Shown here: in pieces, positions 25,583 through 37,105 of the stretch
How positions within the stretch are numbered: the first letter of the stretch is position 1
Layout: every line of letters begins with the position of its first letter
NCBI GenBank assembly: GCA_028554645.1
Contig: JAQOOI010000022.1
Location: 2,852,001-2,916,000 of the forward strand
Direction of reading: 5' to 3'
DNA length: 64,000 bases
Source of the DNA: Omphalotus guepiniiformis
Lineage: Eukaryota > Basidiomycota > Agaricomycetes > Agaricales > Omphalotaceae
Position numbers and translations under genes: made by a program
Notes under the pieces: generated by a model
What the model was told of the DNA's origin: nothing
The model's input: the letters and a program-made list of their open reading frames with translations, nothing else
Database searches by the model: none

Positions 25583-26910
25583 ATGTCTGCGACAACCACC
25601 CAGACCGTTCAACAAGCGGAATCAGTTCCAGAGGCCAAGCTCAAGCTGCAATCTCCGGAAACAGAGGCAAAGGAGGCGAAGTCAGAAGAGTATCGGTACT
25701 CCCATCTCTTGCCTGTCTTCTCACAGGATCACTATCCTCCTTTGACGCCATTCGAACACGTCGATCCAGCAGCCCGTGCCTTGAACCATCCTAATCCTCG
25801 TTCCTTCTTGGACAATGCTACCAGTGTCATTGAATTGACACCTAGTCTGGGTACCGAAGTGCATGGAGTCAGTCTCCGTGACTTGGATTCCGATGCACGG
25901 GACCAACTTGCCCTCGAGGTTAGATCTCTTGCGAATCCTCGTTATCTTATTCAATTCGTCGTGTAGGTCGCCCGCCGAGGTCTTATGGTATTCAGAGACC
26001 AACAGGACTTCATTGATGCTGGTCCTGACTTCTATCGTGAGTGGGGCAGCCACTTTGGTCGGTACGTATCTTGAAGACCACCGCAAGCATCACATTGCCC
26101 ATTATTTTCCTCAGTCTCCATATCCATCCGACTTCGGGGCATCCTCAGAATTACCCAGAAATCCATCTCGTTTATCGGGACGCCAACAGCAGCTTCAACT
26201 TCGAGATATCCGACAGTATAACTTCCACGGTCTGGCATTCGGACGTCTCTTATGAACTTCAACCGCCCGGTTTGACCACCTTCTTCCTTCTTGCTCAACC
26301 TTCAACCGGTGGAGATACTTTGTTCACTTCGCAAGTTTCTACGCTCAAAAAGCTGTCGCCTCAATTTATCGCCTTCCTCCGAACACTCAAAGCGGTACAT
26401 TCCGGCGTTGAACAGGCAAACTTCTCCCGCTCCGGGAAGCGGGGAGGTATTGTTCGTCGCGAGCCTGTCGAGAACGTTCACCCTCTTATTAGAAAGCATC
26501 CTGTCACGGGCGACGAGGCTTTGTTTGTCAACAGACAGTTCACCCGACGTATCGTAGGCCTCAAGCGAGAGGAATCAGGTATGCAATACTCACTCAAATC
26601 GGGCTCTACTCTGATGATTCGATGTACAACAGAGACTCTGCTGAAATTTCTTTACGATCACATTGATAAAGGCGGTGATGTCCAGGCTCGTCTGAAGTGG
26701 GCCCCCAATACTGTCGCTCTCTGGGACAATCGAGTCACCGCTCACGTATGTTGAAGTGAACACCTTTCTGTTGCTCATCACTGATGGTTGTTGCCTTAGT
26801 CCGCCATTGTTGATTACGGAGAATCAATGGAACGACGACACGGCGCTCGTATCACTCCTCAAGCGGAAAGACCTGTACCTGCTCTCGACGGGCTTGACCT
26901 TAGCGCATGA
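25583..26910 (+). CDS. TauD/TfdA-family Fe(II)/2-oxoglutarate dioxygenase
   Basis: Exons 25583-25918, 25967-26061, 26115-26578, 26633-26745, 26800-26910; 372 residues. Fungal members hydroxylate taurine, alkylsulfonates, 2,4-D-like compounds or other small acids, using iron and 2-oxoglutarate. Visible motifs are VIELTPSLGTEVHGVSL near the start, RRGLMVFRDQ, WGSHFGRLHIHPTSGHP, the metal-binding WHSDVSYE (HxD), TLFTSQ, HPLIRKHPVTG, and WDNRVTAHSAIVDY, whose His is the third iron ligand, followed by RRHGARIT with the conserved Arg. All ligands are present, so it should be active. It sits between the OPT gene and the seven-helix gene; a role in sulfur scavenging or in tailoring a peptide product are both only inferences. 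Confidence 0.9.
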
Positions 26911-27249
26911 TAAAACTGGAAGGAAAATGTATAGTAAATCAATGAATTACAAAAGCTTTTGTATCTGTTAGTCATAATATCTGGTCCAGCTTCCAGACTA
27001 CGAACAATCGAGTACTGGCCATCGTGTTCTTAGGTTCATGCAACTGGCTTAAATCCTCATGTGCCATATCCAAACTAGATGATCGCCTCCCTATCACATC
27101 AAGAATCACCGCTTCCTCTCAAAGACACCTTGAACTTGAGTACAATGATTTATTGGTACAGTGAATAGGATACATTGGTTGCTATTAAATTAACCGAAAT
27201 AAAATGACTGTTCGTAGCATGCCCGAAAGAGAAAAAATAGGACGAAAGC
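26911..27249. other. Intergenic, between convergent dioxygenase and seven-helix genes
   Basis: No coding signal. It holds both 3' ends. Confidence 0.5.
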
Positions 27250-28442
27250 TTAGACTATAGTCGACGCGCCGCCGTTCCGTGATGGGTAGTAAGATAGCTC
27301 AGGTCCGGTGACAGAGTTATTAGTATCCTTGCCTGGGTCGGTATTGATATCGAAGCTCATGGTTGTGGAAGTGAGTTGACCAGCAGTATCTTTCGTCCAG
27401 CCCTGCCCCATGGCGATACGAAGAATGATAATCTGCGGAGAAATAGCCTGTACATCGAGATAAATTAGAAGCCCAAGGCAATACAGGGTAGGATTAAAAT
27501 CCATACACAGAAATCGCCCCAGATTTGAACTAGAGCCATTGAGGTCTGGCTCTTGCGAGCGTAGACGATTACGTAGACGATTCCAGATACGGTGAACAAT
27601 GCTGCAGACTCGACCATAATAGCAGTAATGCTCGTGTACATCTTCGCATGTGCAATACCGAGGACCTTGCTGACTTGACTTCGGAGGGAAAGTAAACGCC
27701 AGCAAATGAGCGTAGTGACTATAATGTTGAGACTGATCGTGAGAGAGACGTATGGCACTCCGAAGTCAACGGCACGTCCAACAAAGAAGTTTGCGCCCGG
27801 GCGAGCGCTCTCATAAATCAGAAGGATGGACATTGCTACGTTGACTATCAGTGATGGTTCACGTCAAAAAACCATCAAGACTGACACATTGCGCCCAGGT
27901 AAAGTAACACGGGAAGAACGATGAACTTCCATGAAGACCAGATGACATAACAACGGTAAATCTGTGGACTCTGTCATTGCACTCCACCAAGTGAGAGCAT
28001 CTGGGATCACTGACGAGTAACGCATCTCCCATTAAATTCATGACGACACCAGCAGTGGTTCCCAGAGCGTTGTAAGCATCCGATATATGTTCTCCAATGA
28101 ATGCCGCAGGGCCGCCTGGTACGTCTCTGTGGTCAATCCATGCAAATTGACCGAAGAGAGCATTGCAGGCCATTGCAATGGTCCAGAGAGCCACAAGTCC
28201 AGCACCATAAGAGATATAGAATATCGTTTCTTTTCCAGGGTTTGGCGTTTTGAGTAACAGCGTGCAGGACAAAGAAAACACGACTAATTGAACTCCTACG
28301 AAGCACAAGTTGTCAGTGTCAATCAGCAATTTAACAAGTGGCTCTAATGTCACTCACCGTACAGGATCCCGGTGATTTGCCCGCCAATGTACAGTGACCT
28401 CTCAAACGTGAGCTGACTTGGGGTATCAAGAGCATTCGACAT
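27250..28442 (-). CDS. Seven-helix integral membrane protein, agaricomycete family
   Basis: Exons in coding order 28442-28358, 28295-28015, 27961-27886, 27835-27507, 27447-27250; 322 residues. Hydrophobic segments occur at roughly GILYGVQLVVFSLSC, YGAGLVALWTIAMAC, VVMNLMGDALLIYRCYV, FIVLPVLLYLGAM, YVSLTISLNIIVTTLIC, SAALFTVSGIVYVIVY and AISPQIIILRIAMGQG, which makes seven. The pattern, with DALLIYRCYVIW and a late RIAMGQGW, recalls a large agaricomycete family of uncharacterised seven-helix proteins, possibly receptor-like. The C-terminal tail is hydrophilic and Thr/Ser-rich. All four introns are GT-AG. No function can be assigned; its place in the accessory block invites testing as a sensor. 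Confidence 0.75.
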
Positions 28443-30387
28443 TGTGAAGGGGTGGAATAGAGCCTGGAGGGAGTGCCAAAGTGGAGATCGTCCCTACATA
28501 TCATCCGCCCAAAGCCTGTCACGGTTGCTGTTTTCTCCTTGATCTTCTCAGCTGACGGCAGAGCATCCAATCAGGTATACTTGAATATCCGGGGCAGTGA
28601 ATTGGAAGGTAGTGGTGGGATTCAACTCGGCGGTTTTGGGATCTCTGGTAATTCTGGTGGCCGCATCATGATCAAGAAAATGTTCATCATCCATTGAGCG
28701 CTTATGCAGCTTACACTTGGCTCCCATACTCATCGGTGGTCATTGACATGTACGAAGGTCGCAAGCTGCGAATGAAATAGAAATCAGAGGAAAGTCAATC
28801 GTTACTATGTAAGTGACTAACCGTTGAAATTTGAATCAGGATTTTACCAGTGCAACTCAGACTTTTCGGATACAGTACTCAAGCTCAGAACTCGACTTGG
28901 CTGGCTTCGTACCTGGAATTTGGCGTACCTAAGGTCCTTGTTTTCCATCAACTTTAATCATCCGAGTCAGTACCTCAGCTTGTGGTGCTGGAATGTGAAA
29001 TTGTGCCGCAGGGACATGACCCCTTCTCCCGTTTGATGGTGCGACCGCAGCTTGTTGGCACTCAATAGAGGGTACAGACTTCAAGATCTATGGGACGGTC
29101 AGAGCTGGTCAAGGCAGGGCTCTGTATACCGAACATATACTTAATGTTTCCCGCGCGAAGCCGTATTAACTAGCCGAAGAGGGACTCGGACCACGGTAAA
29201 CGGTGAATGTCACTAACTGGTAGACAGAGATGTACACGGGGACTTCAGTTGCTTCAAAGTTCGTGGGATGATGGTTTATATGTGAGTTTATGCACTGCAG
29301 ATCTGCTGTAAATAAAGCGCTGACAGATAAAATCAAAAGGATAAAGTCAGGGCGTTTGCCAGATGATGTACCTTATACATTGAACATACTGTACGTCCTC
29401 AAGGATCAAAATGCCACTATTAGACCTAGTAAGTGATCATGATGGTTAATTACCCTCCCGGCACGCCCAACGCACTGACTAACAGTCAGCATGTACACGA
29501 TTTGAGTCCCGAGGTCAGAAAGTACCGGATCTTTCACTCAGCTCGGAAGAGTTAGTTGCTTTCGTCATGTAATTTCAAGTGCACAGTGATATGAGGATGA
29601 GGTTTAACGCGGGTCGGGCTTCAACAGGTAATTTGGGACTTACTTTCTCATGTATGGCCGGGAGTCACGAATTGAATGGTGGATAATAGATAGGTATCCA
29701 TTGGATCTTGTCTGGGGGACCAATTATTTTCCACTCCTAAAGTCAGACGGTCAGAGAGAATCGACACGAGGCTCAACGTATCTTGACATGGTCTAACGGT
29801 AGCATATCTGTGCTCCATCTCGTTGTCGTGTTTTGAGGACTCACATATTTACTCGCACTTAGGACCTACATCAATCAACTCGGTCACTCATGGCCCAGTA
29901 TCTTGATTCGTGGCAAATTAGCATAAACTCGTCGATTTGTCTTGAACATTGGAGGCTGTACCTCGTTCGTTACTACAAGCATCGTTGTTGGATATATATC
30001 GAGGCATCACCTCCGGCGACGCTTGCGTGTTTTCTAGGTACAAGTCTATGGCACTAATGCGACAATTTGACTGAGATGAGAAGGTCTGTACCAAATTGTC
30101 CCACCTAACGCAATGCGGCTGTTTGTGTCAAATCTGAATAACCGACACTGTGATGATGCCTGGGGTATTGGATTGACTCGTAAGGCTAGCTACAAACCAT
30201 ATCATCCTTTCAATGTGAGCGTTCGCTCGGATACCCCGGAAAGAAATATCTGCGTTTTTCTCCACGTCGGAGCATCCTTTTTTTCTACGTATTGATGTAT
30301 TATTCATTTCAATACATGTACGGATTCCATATATACTTTAAATAGAATGCGAGTCAGAGGCACAATCGAATTCTGCTAATCTTGATA
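28443..30387. other. Gene-poor region, seven-helix gene to UstYa gene
   Basis: 1.9 kb without a gene I can support. Short frames (e.g. 28824-29036, 30113-30295) have no signal peptide, repeat or domain. I looked for additional IFAxxxW core exons and found none. It contains the seven-helix promoter at its left end. Confidence 0.55.
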
Positions 30388-31310
30388 TCAGAAGGGTACA
30401 ACCTGCAGATCATCCTCAATGTAAACAGACATGTTCTGCTGATGAGGTACGAAATGAGCCCGAGCCCAATCCTTGATCTTGTCGAAGTTCCGACAAGTGT
30501 GGACAACATCGCTTCGCTCTTTCGCTGCCTGAGATTTTTCCGACCATTGCCACACTGTTGTACTAATGTCGGCAGAACACATGAGGGACTGGCGTAGACT
30601 GGATATACAGTGTTGCATATGAGGCGTATGGATTCCTTCTGGTGTGATTGGATAGTATTCTGGATACATAGCCTTGCGCATTTCATTCTGTCGCCGTTAA
30701 CTGTGAATGAGGATATTACCGATTTCTGAATTCACATACCAAACAGTGTAGTTGATGAAAGACATCTAGTGCGATCATGTAATGATCCTCCTCGCCAAGT
30801 ATTGGATAGGATCGGTTTGGCATCAGAGCAGCTTGCTCTCGTGGTACTTTGTTGTAAGCGACTATGAAGATATAGTGTAAGTGAAAATGAGCGCAGAGCC
30901 TGGACACCAAACGCAAGATAACTGACATTCATACAAGCTCTCCCATGCCGCGTCAACCTCTTCGGAAGGTGCGCGGTCATATACAGGTATATCTTCGCCG
31001 AATCCGCTGTGAAATTTAACCGTTTTGTACTCGAGTACACTTTGCGCTGGAGCTACACTTTATCAGTCTTTCAATCGCAGAAGAAGAAGAGTGATATCCT
31101 ACAGTAAAGAACCGATTGTGACCTAGACCCTTTGCAGTAATCTGAGGTGCTGAAAAACCAAAAGCGAATAGACACGATATTCACAATCAATGAGATCCAC
31201 AAGGTGAGAAGAAGAAGAGTATGTCGAATCAATCGGTCCCGGGGCGTCTCAAGTGCATCGAATCGCGGGATTTCATTCGAATCGCGGTCGCTGAGAGGCA
31301 GATACATCAT
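30388..31310 (-). CDS. UstYa family (DUF3328) peptide-cyclising oxidase
   Basis: Exons in coding order 31310-31103, 31052-30927, 30861-30740, 30687-30388; 251 residues. UstYa-type proteins are the oxidases that cyclise ribosomal peptides such as ustiloxin, asperipin-2a and phomopsin. The layout is typical: short cytosolic N-terminus, one membrane helix (about residues 30-50, LLLLTLWISLIVNIVSIRF), a VKFHSGFGEDIPVYDRAPS segment, AWESLYE, then two signature motifs, HQLHC (147-151) and HMQHC (175-179) followed by LRQSLMCSAD and WQW. All introns are GT-AG and in frame. No in-frame ATG lies upstream of 31310; the next codon is also ATG. It is intact, and its divergent partner is the repeat-core precursor at 32936, which strongly suggests that precursor as substrate. 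Confidence 0.92.
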
Positions 31311-32935
31311 AGGTTGTGGGGTCGGAAGCTCTGAATATGATACGTACGAGCCCACTGTCTTCTTGCATATAAGTAGGGGCTCAGAAAAGCAGGGAATAAA
31401 CCTTTAGCAGGCCGTGTTTGAAACAAGTGATGACGCCAGTCAAGTAGTCGCCTTGGATAGTAACAGCCTCCGTTTGTGCGATGCTACGTACGCTGACATG
31501 TTTGTCGTTTTGGTATTATTTCTGCCAGATATGACCCTGGTATGTAGGTCCTGCGTCAACCTATTTGGAGAAGAAGAAAGAGGCTGTGAGTAATGTATGT
31601 CAAGAGCAATAAGTGGGGTCCACTTGTAACTTACTCAGGTATGATTAACTAGACAGCGTTGATGATGCTACTAGTATGATCACGCGAATATCATAATGAC
31701 GAGTATGTAGACAGAGACACCGAGGCGGAACTCCGCATCAGTCTGCTGTCACTAGTGTTGGACTTTCCAGGAATTACAAGAATCGTCCTAAAAACCTTGC
31801 TGTCACCCCTAGAGAAATATCTAGTCATAGCATGAAATATATATCTGCAAGTAAGATGACAAGAGCAACTCACCTATATAATATAGTCTTGTTAAGCCCC
31901 ATATCAAATTTCGTACAAATAATACATAGTAGCAGTGGGGCAGGACGAACTACTTAGCTTTCGGCAGCGCGTTTCGGAGTTATCGGCAGTCCGCCGGCAT
32001 GTCGGTCTCCAAACGTCGCAACGTTAATCTGTCTATGATTGTCACCCACCTTGTCCGGATACCTGAAGCCATGCCTTACTTGTCAGTTCCTCTGAATTAC
32101 CAGTAACAGTTTCATGTCTAACTAGAAGGTACAGCCCAACTGATACCTTGTTTGGGTCAGAAATTGTGTGGGCAACCACAGTTAAGGTTAGCTCTGGACC
32201 TGAGCCTGAGTACTGTAGGATGTGGGTTCAAACGTTCAACGTTCAATACTCAATCTCTGTGCGTCGGAGTCGCTCGGGGACCTACACTAAATTTTGATTA
32301 TCATTAATCAAGTCTCAGCCTCGCTGTATAGGTCTATAACTGCCTTATACGACGCTGAATAACGCGTATTCCTATGTGATACCGTGTTAGTAGGTGTCCT
32401 GTCCGGAATACTGACTACAGAAAATCGGAAGCTGTCTCGGTCCCGCTCTGATGCATAATGTTTGTGTATGATAATTATTCTTTCAATTAAACATGTCAGA
32501 ATAACCCGCCTTCAACTTTGAGGTATGTGGGGGTAGATTGAATCTATGTATGAACTGTGAGTCTCAACATTCCCCTAACGAACTCATTTGCTAGCTGTCT
32601 CGTCAGTCTCCTGCGGTCTTTCGGGATCTAGCTGCATATGTACAACTCACCTCGGAGGTATATATTCATCAATTGCGCCAACTGCCATCACGCCGTCGTA
32701 TCTTGCCCTGTTTGAGTTTCTGTGAACACAGTCATTTCTTGAAGCGCACCGCTTACTGCCGCCTGTCTCGGGGTGCCTAAGACAGTTATCCCGACATTCA
32801 TCTCAATTCGTAGTGGGTCCCATGCAACTTCGGCACTCCTGAGGCACTTCCACTCATCCTATTGACCGTATAAAACGCGGGTAAGTTGTTTCTCGAAGTT
32901 CATTATCCCTCACAACTTGTTAACTCTTTCCGACC
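31311..32935. promoter_or_regulatory. Divergent intergenic region of UstYa and precursor genes
   Basis: 1.6 kb between the two divergent genes, without a supported reading frame. It presumably carries shared control sequences. A TATA box for the precursor is listed separately. I could not identify a regulator site with confidence. Confidence 0.55.
32869..32875 (+). promoter_or_regulatory. TATA box of the multi-core precursor gene
   Basis: TATAAAA lies 61 bp upstream of the ATG at 32936, a normal fungal spacing. A strong TATA box fits a highly inducible secreted-peptide gene. Confidence 0.65.
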
Positions 32936-34129
32936 ATGCAGCTCTCTATTCACCTCCTCTTCGCGGCTATTTACTACTCCAGAGTAGCGATGGCTTTGCC
33001 ATTGGATGCTGGAAGTAAGTCGCTTCGTCTATGCTCTAGTATCCATACTCATCGTAGCTCTGTAGACGCAATCAACGTCGCCCGCGCTACAGGTAAATGA
33101 GGTTGCTATGATCAATCGGTCGACTCAGAACGTTCTCATGCCTTGGCCATTAGCTGACCCAATCTTTGCGAAAGATGCTTGGGAAATGAAGTAGATCTTT
33201 CCAGTCTCTGCAAAACCACTTTGATGATTACTTACGAAAGGATCGGCAGGAAAAGAAATTCCAGTTGGTTTATGCCGCCGAAGGCTTGATGTCGTACTTA
33301 GCCTCTTCTGCTAGGTTCACCTATCTTTGCCAAGGACGCTTGGGAAGTCGAGTGGGTGGTTTGATTTAGTTCGTGCCGTCTTTTTGACTGATACATTTAA
33401 CCCAGGAAACGAGAAACCTCAGGTAAACAGCACGGTCAATGTCGTTGGAGTAACTGCTGACAGTAAGCTTTGCCTTAGATATCTTTGCTGAAAATGCTTG
33501 GGAAAGAGAGTAAGCTCTCCATATTGTACAATATTCTTCTTGACCAAACTAAATGTGATACCAGCAGTGAACACAGTAAGTATCAATGTTCAGATTCAGA
33601 ATTACTGCAGAGCTCTGATATTATCTACAGACGGGCTGAAGAATCACAAGTGAGTTTTTGCTAATATTGACCATCATACAGAGATTGATAAGTAGACATG
33701 CAAGTGTCAGACGCAGTGACGAAACAGCCGATGGTGAGTGTCTTCATGGTCTTACTGGCATAGTGCTGCTCATTCACTTGTCTATAGGCGATAGAATCTT
33801 TGCTAAAGTAGCTTGGGAGAACGAGTAAGCCTATATCAGATTTTATGCTTGTCATTCCAATGGCCTGACCTATCTTGGCGTAGGAAAAGAGACGGTTCGT
33901 AGAATTCGTTCATACCCCGACTTCCTTAGTTGATGCCTACTTAGATGCGATTTTTGCCAAGGACCAGTGGGACACAGTGTAAGGATACCTCTGCATGATT
34001 ATTCTATATCGCATGTACACTGATATCATCGCTGTGTTTTCTAGCACGAAGACAGTCTCAGCTTTGCATTCCAAACGTACCAACGGAAGCGAGGCCATCT
34101 TCGCTAAGGACGCCTGGGATTCTCAGTAA
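32936..34129 (+). CDS. Multi-core secreted RiPP-like precursor peptide
   Basis: Fourteen exons: 32936-33014, 33066-33092, 33154-33190, 33250-33263, 33315-33351, 33406-33422, 33479-33509, 33565-33575, 33631-33649, 33711-33733, 33788-33824, 33884-33894, 33945-33978, 34045-34129; 153 residues. All thirteen introns are GT-AG, 50-66 bp and phase-consistent. Residues 1-21 form a signal peptide (MQLSIHLLFAAIYYSRVAMA). Six cores follow at residues 39-46, 56-63, 72-79, 102-109, 117-124 and 144-151: IFAKDAWE twice, IFAENAWE, IFAKVAWE, IFAKDQWD and IFAKDAWD. KR sites stand at 49-50, 66-67, 91-92, 112-113 and 136-137. This is the design of fungal dikaritin precursors, released by Kex2 and cyclised by UstYa oxidases. 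Residues 81-90 form a degenerate unit. The exons around 33565-33733 are the least certain. Confidence 0.85.
33154..34129 (+). repeat. Tandem exon-pair modules encoding the precursor cores
   Basis: Core exons (31-37 nt) carry near-identical sequence around ATCTTTGCCAAGGACGCTTG. They alternate with linker exons of 11-23 nt that encode KR plus a few residues. Core exons begin in phase 1 and end in phase 2; linker exons do the opposite. The last linker and core are fused in one exon (34045-34129). One module (33565-33649) has lost both KR and the core. Confidence 0.82.
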
Positions 34130-35034
34130 ACGAGGTCACCACAAAGTTGTTCAGGTTATTCGAACGTATTCAAATAGCTATCAATGGTGCTTAGAGTCTA
34201 TGTATTTATTCTTGCGAGTCGTTGGTGATACAGTAGTCCTTGATTAGCTATAGAAGGAATTGATCGTGGTTTTGTGTTTGAGATACTGTACTCACGAATA
34301 TCGTCTTTGTGTCTTCGCGATCGGTGTCGCATGAACCTGGTAACGCAAAAAGGCTTTAGATAAGTACGTGGAGAATGGGACCCCTGCGTTGGGAACATAT
34401 TGGACTCTGGAGACTGACAGACTCGGAACACTTATAGAACCAACAGTGTGAAGGGCACGAAGTGTGTTGAGTTCCAACAATGGGCAAACGAGATGATGTA
34501 TTGAATCTATGTGCAGGACGATAAACTGAAGTCTCTGGAAAACAGAGACACGCAGTCATGCACCTTGTGTCTTGTACCCTCTGAAAATTTGGGCGCTTCT
34601 GAGGTTATTTCCGTAGGCCATAAGTACTTTAGTGACCCCATGCAAAGAAATTGAATTTCAGGTCGACGATCAGGCCTCAGGACGAGGATCATATAAGCCA
34701 TTTCTCGCTATCAAGTTACGATTTTCAGGTCTACCGTCCGTAAGAATCACAGGATGGCAGATGCAGCCTCCTTCAGTGGTCCAGGACCCTGATCTAATCG
34801 GTATCGATGCTTTATTCAAGCAGGAGCCTAGTACACAGCATGTATCACAGCCAAGACCCTCAAGATGACACACCGAGAGACTGGAAGCAAGAGTGGCAGT
34901 GTGAGTAAGTAAGCACGAATGCCGTGTTCATTGTAGCGTGGCACTGGCAGAAATAATTGTAGCCGTCCACTCTGGGTCCACTGCAATTTCTGTAAATCAA
35001 GCAACACTGAACGTGTCTTTTCATTTGGCTTTCC
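34130..35034. other. Intergenic, precursor gene to ALG10
   Basis: 905 bp with only short frames of 60-80 codons on both strands, none recognisable. It should contain the precursor's 3' end and the ALG10 promoter. No further core-like sequence was seen. Confidence 0.5.
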
Positions 35035-36843
35035 ATGTCTTCGTATTATCTCTTATACTGCGGTGTCTGCGTCTCCGTATTAAAGGAACTCAACATGGTT
35101 GTAGATGAGCCGTACATGGTACTTGGCTTCAATTCATGTTTCGCTATTACAACACTTGACCCATGTCTACCTCATAGGACGAGCCTTTTCATGTCCCGCA
35201 GGCGCAGGCGTACTGTCGAGGAGATTTTGCTATCTGGGATCCAAAAATTACGACTCCCCCAGGATTGTGAGTCTGCTCTCTTGAAGCCTGGAGGATAATG
35301 ATAACATCTTCGTCTACAGATACATTATGAGTCTTCTGCTCAAAAATGTCTTCATGTTCAAGTGTACTTTGCCAATGCTGCGCTTAACAACTGCTTTGAC
35401 GCTCCTCGCACTTCCTATCGTGCTTACGCGGCTATTGTGCTTCTACCGACGAGAGCGAGCACCGTCGTCACTGCTTGCTCCAACTTTGGACGCGGTTGTA
35501 CTCAGCTTCTTTCCTATCGCTTGGTTCTTCGGCTTTCTTTATTACACGGAGGTTCCGAGTTTGGTAACTGTCCTTGCGACAGTCGTCGCGGCTTCAGATG
35601 ATCGTCATTGGCTTGCTGCAATGGTATGTCGCAGCATATATACACGATCCGATGAACTCAAATAACCGCCAAGAACGGTAGCTAGGCCTATTGAGTTGCA
35701 CTTTCCGTCAAACAAATGTCATTTGGACGCTATATGCTTTTGCATCTAGTCAACTGATATTCCTTCGGCGTGTACGCGTTGTTCCGGGGTCGAAATCACA
35801 ACCCAAACTCCATGATCCTCTTGCGGTGGATGCTGGCTTTGGTGCGTGCTTACCGCGACACGCGACTTCTCCAAGGCTGACTGCCTGTATCTTTCAGGTG
35901 ACCTCTTCAAGGCAGTACAGAGTTTACCAGGTGTACTACCTGACATTCTGGAGGCGTTTGTGCCTTATACATTGGTGTTGGCGGCGTTTGGATCGTTCGT
36001 TGTTTGGAATGGAGGAATTGTGTTGGGTAAGTGCCTTTGGGGTAGTAGCCGGTGTATGGACAACTTACAGTGTGCAGGGGATAAATCAAATCACATTCCC
36101 GTGCTTCACGTTCCGCAGATGTACTATTTCGCTGCTTTCTCGACTGCGTTTGGGTGGCCAGTGCTGATTAGTGGACCCGGCGGAATTGGTGTCCTCATAC
36201 GAGACTTGTATACTCGGCTGCTTGGCTCCAAGATGTAAGTCTTCTACAGGCGACATCATAGAAACTTGCGTTTACAATATGTATATACAGCCGCGCATTG
36301 ATCACTGCGACAACTCTTGCTGGCATGATGGTCAGCGTCAAGCTATTTACGTACGTTCAGTCTCTGTATGTCGTCCCCAGCAATGGCTCATTAAGGTTCA
36401 TGTAGCATCCATCATCCTTTCCTTCTATCCGACAATCGACACTATACCTTCTACGTATGGCATCGCGTATACATGGCACATTGGACCGCGCAATACCTAC
36501 TCGTTCCTGTCTACTTGGTCTGCGGATGGGCGTGGTTTCTGCGCCTCGGTATGTGTAATTCATCCCAAACTCACGATCCAGGGCTTACCGTGTGTCAGGG
36601 CGCGAGCAATCCATGCTTCAGACGATGCTACTACCCGTCTTGGCTTTGACTACTCTGCTTCCCACACCATTGCTTGAGCCCAGGTATTTCTTAATTCCGT
36701 ATATTCTGATGCGATCGCAGATCGTAGATGTGCCGACATGGGCTGTCCTTCTTGAAGGAGCGTGGTATGTGGCCTTGAACTTGGTGACGATGGGGGTGTT
36801 TCTATACTTGCCCAGGGAAGGTGTTGGTCGATTTATGTGGTGA
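35035..36843 (+). CDS. ALG10: Dolichyl-P-Glc alpha-1,2-glucosyltransferase Alg10
   Basis: Exons 35035-35118, 35178-35266, 35320-35623, 35682-35841, 35898-36026, 36078-36234, 36291-36350, 36406-36548, 36599-36843; 456 residues. Alg10 adds the third and last glucose to the lipid-linked oligosaccharide in the ER lumen before N-glycosylation. It is a polytopic GT59 enzyme. Key segments are [16 protein letters not shown] with the acidic pair of the first lumenal loop, [57 protein letters not shown] and the C-terminal [14 protein letters not shown]. All eight introns are GT-AG. It marks the housekeeping border right of the RiPP-like locus. Confidence 0.92.
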
Positions 36844-37105
36844 TCGTGTATATGAGATGTTTGAAGTAGTACTTCCTAATTAGGCATATTTCCGGTCACA
36901 GGAACAAACTGCAATAAACATTTGAACGCGACCCGACGGGTTTGATGTTGAACTGAACCACTTACTCCTGAGTTACTTTGTCAACTCCTTCCAGAATTCT
37001 CTTACCGAGTTTCTGTCTAACATCTCTTTATTACGGTCTCCACGAGCAACGACGATTCTTAACGACCTCTCTGTTTCTTTCTCCATTGTACAGGGGCTCT
37101 CAAAT

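Noticed and set aside
30113..30295. 60-codon plus-strand frame in the gene-poor region
   Set aside because: No signal peptide, KR site or core-like repeat and no supporting splice pattern.
28443..32935. Further RiPP core exons or extra UstYa copies in the flanking gene-poor regions
   Set aside because: I scanned both strands for IFAxxxW-like and HxxHC segments outside the two genes and saw none.
33895..33929. A 35-bp intron adding VDAYL before the fifth core
   Set aside because: The next acceptor (33944) is also in frame, gives a normal 50-bp intron and places the core directly after KRD as in other modules.
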